The notes under the pieces were generated by a model. It was given only the letters and a program-made list of their open reading frames with translations, was not told where the DNA came from and searched no databases. This document shows positions 7,432-10,236 of a stretch of DNA of 10,236 nucleotides, one piece after another. Source of the stretch: Oscillospiraceae bacterium (GTDB lineage Bacteria > Bacillota > Clostridia > Oscillospirales > Acutalibacteraceae); contig JAFLUK010000045.1 in NCBI GenBank assembly GCA_022508865.1, positions 1 to 10,236 of the forward strand, given 5' to 3'. Both the position numbers and the translations under genes were made by a program. Position 1 is the first letter of the stretch. Each line of letters opens with the position of its first letter.

Positions 7432-7440
7432 TGTTATAAT
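7412..7440 (+). promoter_or_regulatory. Promoter of the T-box operon, inside the end of the glycosyltransferase gene
   Basis: TTGAAA (7412-7417) and TATAAT (7435-7440) are 17 bp apart. The -35 lies in the last codons of the glycosyltransferase gene and the -10 just past its stop. The predicted start near 7447 lies just upstream of the base of T-box Stem I at 7465, as expected for a T-box transcript. Confidence 0.8.
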
Positions 7441-7446
7441 ACAACC

Positions 7447-7745
7447 TAGTATGATATTAATTTAAACCGTTGAAGCGGAAGTAAAACGGCAAAAGACCTT
7501 TTTGTTATCTCACCTGTAAGTAAGCTTTGGCGAGGTTAACTTCAGAGAGCAGGGGATGGTGGAAGCCCTGCGGACACTATGCTGACAAATGGACCGCCGA
7601 GGGAGAGGTTAAACCTTTTTGGGAGTAGCCAATACGTATTCCTGCGTTAAAGGATAGAGGGTATAATTCTACTTTAGAATTATACTAAACTTGGGTGGTA
7701 CCACGATAATTCGTCCCATACGCTTTTGTGTGTGGGACTTTTTTT
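7447..7745 (+). ncRNA. T-box riboswitch leader, specifier UGG (tryptophan) the best reading
   Basis: This cis-acting RNA senses uncharged tRNA and allows read-through when the cognate amino acid is short. Stem I base: AACC (7465-7468) pairs with GGTT (7607-7610), then GCGG (7475-7478) with CCGC (7594-7597). Specifier loop: it contains AGTA (7480-7483) on the 5' side. On the 3' side TGG (7590-7592) is followed by A7593 directly against the lower helix, the usual codon position. CGGCA (7487-7491) pairs with TGCTG (7580-7584) above it. AGAGAGC (7544-7550) precedes the distal hairpin GCAGGG/CCCTGC (7549-7554, 7566-7571) with a GATGGTGGAA loop. Stem III is a perfect 11-bp hairpin (7661-7671, 7675-7685). 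The T-box GGGTGGTACCACG (7693-7705) carries UGGU, which binds the tRNA end. The antiterminator pairs TGGG with CCCA (7715-7718) and ACG with CGT (7712-7714). The T-box identity is certain. Tryptophan is strongly supported by the downstream transporter, while ATG in the same loop is the main alternative. Confidence 0.95.
7713..7745 (+). terminator. T-box regulated intrinsic terminator
   Basis: GTCCCATACGC (7713-7723) pairs with GTGTGTGGGAC (7728-7738) over a TTTT loop, with two G-T wobbles, and is followed by seven T (7739-7745). Its 5' arm contains CGTCCCA, the bases that the antiterminator uses instead, so the two structures are mutually exclusive. Only 9 nt separate the T-run from the first ATG of the operon. 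Confidence 0.93.
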
Positions 7746-7754
7746 GGTGATAAT

Positions 7755-8861
7755 ATGGAAAACTACAGCATAAATTTGCCTGATTATTCAATAGGCGATA
7801 ATGTGTACAAAAATATAGCATCTGTTTGCCTGCCTTACGGAAAAAAGGCAGTTGTAATCGGTGGCCATAGAGCAATAGCTGCCGCAAAAGAAAAGCTTAT
7901 AAATTCGGTGGATGGCAGTGAGCTTGTAATTAATGACTTTGTGTGGTACGGAGGAGAAGCAAGCTACGAAAATGTTGAAATGCTTAAAAACAACCAATCT
8001 GTCAAGACTGCCGATATGCTCTTTGCTGTTGGCGGGGGAAAGGCGCTTGACACAGTAAAGTGCCTGTCAAACAAAATCAACAAACCTGTATTTACCTTTC
8101 CTACAATATCAAGTAACTGTTCACCTGTTACCAGTGTATCAATTATGTATACGCCAAGCGGTGTGTTTAAAGAACCGTTCTTTTTCCCAAAACCCCCTGT
8201 TCATGCTTTTATTGATACAGAAATTCTGGCTTCGGCACCCTACAGATATATGTGGGCAGGTATGGGAGACACCTATGCAAAGTACTTTGAAAGTACAGTT
8301 TCCTCTCGTGGGGAGGAAACACTTGTTCACTATCACCGACTTGGTGTGGTAATAAGCGAAATGTGCCTTGAACCACTTTTGAAATATGGAAAAAAGGCGC
8401 TTGAGGACAATAAAAAAGGTGTTTCTTCCTATGAATTTCAGCAGGCTGTGCTGTCAATAGTAATAACAACAGGTATTGCCTCAATTCTTCTCACAGCAGA
8501 GCATATTATAGACTACAACACAGGTTTAGCACATGGTATATTTTATGCTCTTACTTCTTTTCCTCATATTGAGGAAAGACATCTTCACGGTGAGGTTGTG
8601 GGTTTTGGTGTGCTTATATTACTTCTTGTTGACAGGCAGTACCAAATGTTTGAGAAAATATATGAATTTAACAAAAGTATAAATCTTCCTGTTTGTATTG
8701 AGGATATTGAAATTACAGAGGAAGATTTAAGCAAGGTTATAAGCCTTGCAGTGCAAATGCACGACATTGACCATAATCCTTATATTATCACAGAGGATAT
8801 GCTAAAGGACGCTTTTGACAAGTTGTCAATTTATAATACCGGTAAAAAGCTGGATATATAA
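7755..8861 (+). CDS. GldA-like metal-dependent dehydrogenase (iron-containing alcohol dehydrogenase superfamily)
   Basis: This 368-residue NAD(P)-dependent dehydrogenase or reductase resembles glycerol dehydrogenase and glycerol-1-phosphate dehydrogenase. The N-terminal Rossmann-like half has VIGG (34-37) and the cofactor loop GGGKALDT (93-100), then PTISSN (116-121). Three metal ligands line up with those of GldA: Asp172 in GDTYAKYFE, His260 in GLAHG and His278 in HLHGE. The last two are 18 apart as in GldA. All catalytic elements are present, so the enzyme should be active, but the substrate is not readable. The ATG at 7755 is chosen because the earlier GTG at 7728 lies inside the terminator hairpin. 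GGTGAT (7746-7751) serves as the ribosome binding site, matching the far end of the anti-Shine-Dalgarno region. It is the first gene under the T-box and lies 36 nt ahead of the TrpX-like gene. An odd placement: dehydrogenases are not part of the known TrpXYZ transporter. Confidence 0.85.
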   Translation: MENYSINLPDYSIGDNVYKNIASVCLPYGKKAVVIGGHRAIAAAKEKLINSVDGSELVINDFVWYGGEASYENVEMLKNNQSVKTADMLFAVGGGKALDTVKCLSNKINKPVFTFPTISSNCSPVTSVSIMYTPSGVFKEPFFFPKPPVHAFIDTEILASAPYRYMWAGMGDTYAKYFESTVSSRGEETLVHYHRLGVVISEMCLEPLLKYGKKALEDNKKGVSSYEFQQAVLSIVITTGIASILLTAEHIIDYNTGLAHGIFYALTSFPHIEERHLHGEVVGFGVLILLLVDRQYQMFEKIYEFNKSINLPVCIEDIEITEEDLSKVISLAVQMHDIDHNPYIITEDMLKDAFDKLSIYNTGKKLDI

Positions 8862-8897
8862 TATTCAGTAAAATCAAAACCTTAAGGAGGATAAAAA

Positions 8898-9899
8898 ATG
8901 AAAAAAATTTTAGCTCTTATTTTGGCTGTTATGATGATGGCTGTAGTCTTTACAGGCTGTGGTGATGGCAAATCATCAGACACAAATGGTGAAGGAACAA
9001 AGAAAATTGCAATTATTCAGCATATGGAAAACGGTGCTTTTAACGATATGCGTCAGGGTGTTATTGACAAGCTGATTGCTGAAAAGTACATTACAAGTGA
9101 GGACGATGTAGACTATCAGTGTGCAGACGGTGACAGTACAAATCTTAACACAATTTGTCAGTCTGTTGCCAACGGCGACTACGATGCAGTTTTTACAATT
9201 GCAACTCCAGCAACGCAGGCTATGGTAAATATGGAAAGTGACATTCCTACATTCTTTGTAGCTGTTTCTGCTCCTGTTCCTGCAGGTGTTATCAGCGATA
9301 TGAATAAGCCTGATATGAATGCAACAGGTACATCTAATGCAATTCCTGTTGATGAGATTTTTGCTCTTGCAAATAATATTACACCAGACGCAAAGAGCTT
9401 TGGTCTGCTCTATTCTTCAAAGACAGACTCTGCTGTAAACACAGTTGAGCAGGCTAAAAAGTACCTTGACGGTGAAAATATCTCCTACACAGAGGGTGCA
9501 GTTGTTGAAGACAACGAAATTTCCACAACAGTAGAAAATCTCTGCAAAAAATGTGATGCCATCTTTATTCCAAACGATGCTGTTATGCAGGCTGCAATGG
9601 GTACAATTACAGAAATTGCAAGAGAAAACAAAACTCCTGTGTACGGCTCATCTGCTACAATGGTAGACTCCGGCTGTCTTGCAACAAAGGCAATTGATGA
9701 TAAGGGCATCGGCGAAAAAACTGCCGAGCTTGCTATAAAATACTTTAAGGGCACAAAGATTGAAGACATTCCTTCTATTGTTGTTCCTTACGATAACATC
9801 ACTGTAAATACAGACGATGCAAAGGCTATCGGTGTTGATCTTGACAAGGTGGACTTTGGCGACGAAAATGTTATTAAGGTTACTGACGTAAAGCAGTAA
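8898..9899 (+). CDS. trpX: ABC transporter substrate-binding lipoprotein, TrpX family (predicted tryptophan uptake)
   Basis: This 333-residue lipoprotein is the extracellular binding component of an ABC importer. Its signal peptide ends in the lipobox FTGC, giving lipidation at Cys21. The mature part begins KKIAIIQHMENGAFNDMRQG and continues with two-lobed periplasmic-binding-protein features such as ANGDYDAVFTIATPATQAM, FGLLYSSKTDSAVN and KKCDAIFIPNDAVMQAA. This is the pattern of the ABC_sub_bind (COG2984) family that contains TrpX. AAGGAGG (8884-8890) sits 7 nt before the ATG. It follows the dehydrogenase by 36 nt without a terminator, so it falls under the same T-box. A TrpY-like permease follows. 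Streptococcal relatives bind tryptophan and other aromatic amino acids, so ligand choice among these is open. The UGG specifier favours tryptophan. Confidence 0.87.
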   Translation: MKKILALILAVMMMAVVFTGCGDGKSSDTNGEGTKKIAIIQHMENGAFNDMRQGVIDKLIAEKYITSEDDVDYQCADGDSTNLNTICQSVANGDYDAVFTIATPATQAMVNMESDIPTFFVAVSAPVPAGVISDMNKPDMNATGTSNAIPVDEIFALANNITPDAKSFGLLYSSKTDSAVNTVEQAKKYLDGENISYTEGAVVEDNEISTTVENLCKKCDAIFIPNDAVMQAAMGTITEIARENKTPVYGSSATMVDSGCLATKAIDDKGIGEKTAELAIKYFKGTKIEDIPSIVVPYDNITVNTDDAKAIGVDLDKVDFGDENVIKVTDVKQ

Positions 9900-9907
9900 A
9901 TATTAAT

Positions 9908-9940
9908 TTCCTGTAGGAACTTTTAAGTCTCCTACAGGAA
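9908..9940 (+). other. Intercistronic hairpin between trpX-like and trpY-like genes
   Basis: TTCCTGTAGGA (9908-9918) and TCCTACAGGAA (9930-9940) pair perfectly over 11 bp. The loop ACTTTTAAGTC can add three more pairs (ACT/AGT) past one bulged C. No T-run follows, so it is not a classical terminator. A stable hairpin after a binding-protein gene often protects the upstream mRNA or attenuates the permease gene, keeping the binding protein in excess. That role is inferred. Confidence 0.7.
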
Positions 9941-9980
9941 TAATTATAAATGGTACTTATTAAATTTAAGGGGTTTATTT

Positions 9981-10236
9981 ATGGGCCTTAATGTTATTTA
10001 CGGAGGTCTTGAGCTTGGTTTTATCTATGGAATTATGGCTCTTGGTCTTTACATATCCTTTAAAATTATGAATATTCCCGACCTTACCACTGACGGAAGT
10101 TTTACACTCGGTCTTGCTGTTTCCGCAGTGGTGGCTAACAAGGGTTATGGCGCTTTGGGAATTTTCCTTTCTTTTGGTGCAGGTTGCCTTGCAGGTCTTG
10201 TAACGGGATTTTTGCAGACAAAGCTGAGAATTCACC
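9981..10236 (+). CDS. trpY: ABC transporter permease, TrpY family, N-terminal part (3' end outside window)
   Basis: The frame is open from ATG 9981 to the right edge, giving 85 residues of an integral membrane protein. The start MGLNVIYGGLELGFIYGIMA enters a first transmembrane helix. It is followed by LGLYISFKIMNIPDLTTDGS, the signature seen near the N-terminus of the COG4120 permeases (FRIxNFPDLTVDGSF in relatives). Two further hydrophobic stretches follow, FTLGLAVSAVVA and LGIFLSFGAGCLAGLVTGFL. AAGGGG (9968-9973) lies 7 nt upstream. The gene follows the TrpX-like gene by 81 nt with the hairpin in between. It forms the membrane channel of the importer, and the ATPase (TrpZ) would be expected downstream of this window. 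Confidence 0.85.
   Translation, partial: MGLNVIYGGLELGFIYGIMALGLYISFKIMNIPDLTTDGSFTLGLAVSAVVANKGYGALGIFLSFGAGCLAGLVTGFLQTKLRIH

Noticed and set aside
7587..7591. AAA (7587-7589) or ATG (7589-7591) as the T-box specifier codon
   Set aside because: AAA would be followed by T rather than the usual purine. ATG would leave an extra base before the lower helix. TGG followed by A7593 directly against the helix fits the standard layout and agrees with the transporter, though ATG is not fully excluded.
7728..7754. GTG at 7728 as the start of the dehydrogenase, adding 9 residues
   Set aside because: It lies in the 3' arm of the T-box terminator hairpin and has no ribosome binding site. The ATG at 7755 has GGTGAT upstream and aligns with the family start.
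8209..8484. Minus-strand open frame of 91 codons within the dehydrogenase gene
   Set aside because: It is an antisense shadow of a gene with intact catalytic motifs, has no ribosome binding site and encodes no recognisable protein.
9485..9769. Minus-strand open frame of 94 codons within the trpX-like gene
   Set aside because: It is fully antisense to a well-supported lipoprotein gene, and its composition is that of a shadow frame.
9975..10235. Minus-strand open frame at the right edge
   Set aside because: The plus strand here is open from ATG 9981 with a ribosome binding site and a COG4120 permease signature, which explains the region.
1..10236. Search for anti-phage, CRISPR, mobile-element or toxin-antitoxin systems
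   Set aside because: No spaced direct repeats, transposase or integrase motifs, terminal inverted repeats with target duplications, or paired small genes of toxin-antitoxin type are visible.

Overview
The window comes from a low-GC Gram-positive chromosome, most likely a member of the Clostridia such as a gut Oscillospiraceae/Ruminococcaceae relative. This is an inference from several signs: strong AGGAGG-type ribosome binding sites, TTGACA/TATAAT promoters, an mfd gene followed by a PrsA-like lipoprotein gene, a T-box leader, and Firmicute-type lipoproteins. I see no phage genes, insertion sequence, CRISPR array, tRNA or rRNA.

Region 1 (1-3336) holds the 3' end of mfd (transcription-repair coupling factor), then a PrsA/SurA-like surface lipoprotein with its own promoter. 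Next comes a single-pass membrane protein with a Pro/Thr/Tyr-rich, tandemly repeated outer segment. The region closes with a strong intrinsic terminator.

Region 2 (3337-5854) holds two tandem paralogous secreted proteins (358 and 359 aa) with beta-propeller-like repeats. A good promoter precedes the first and a GC-rich hairpin terminator follows the second. An internal patch of the pair is nearly identical in DNA, although the rest has diverged.

Region 3 (5855-7431) has a minus-strand gene for a small two-CBS-domain protein resembling the cyclic-di-AMP receptor DarB/CbpB. It is divergent from a GtrB-like membrane glycosyltransferase gene that has a perfect-consensus promoter.

Region 4 (7412-10236) is the most interesting part. 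A promoter inside the end of the glycosyltransferase gene drives a complete T-box riboswitch of about 300 nt, whose best specifier reading is UGG (tryptophan). It controls, in order, a GldA-like metal-dependent dehydrogenase, a TrpX-like substrate-binding lipoprotein and a TrpY-like permease that runs off the window. A long hairpin without a T-run lies between the last two. The specifier and the transporter family both point to tryptophan, so the region reads as a tryptophan-starvation-induced uptake operon. Its first gene is a dehydrogenase with no known place in tryptophan transport. The ATPase (TrpZ) would be expected just beyond the right edge.
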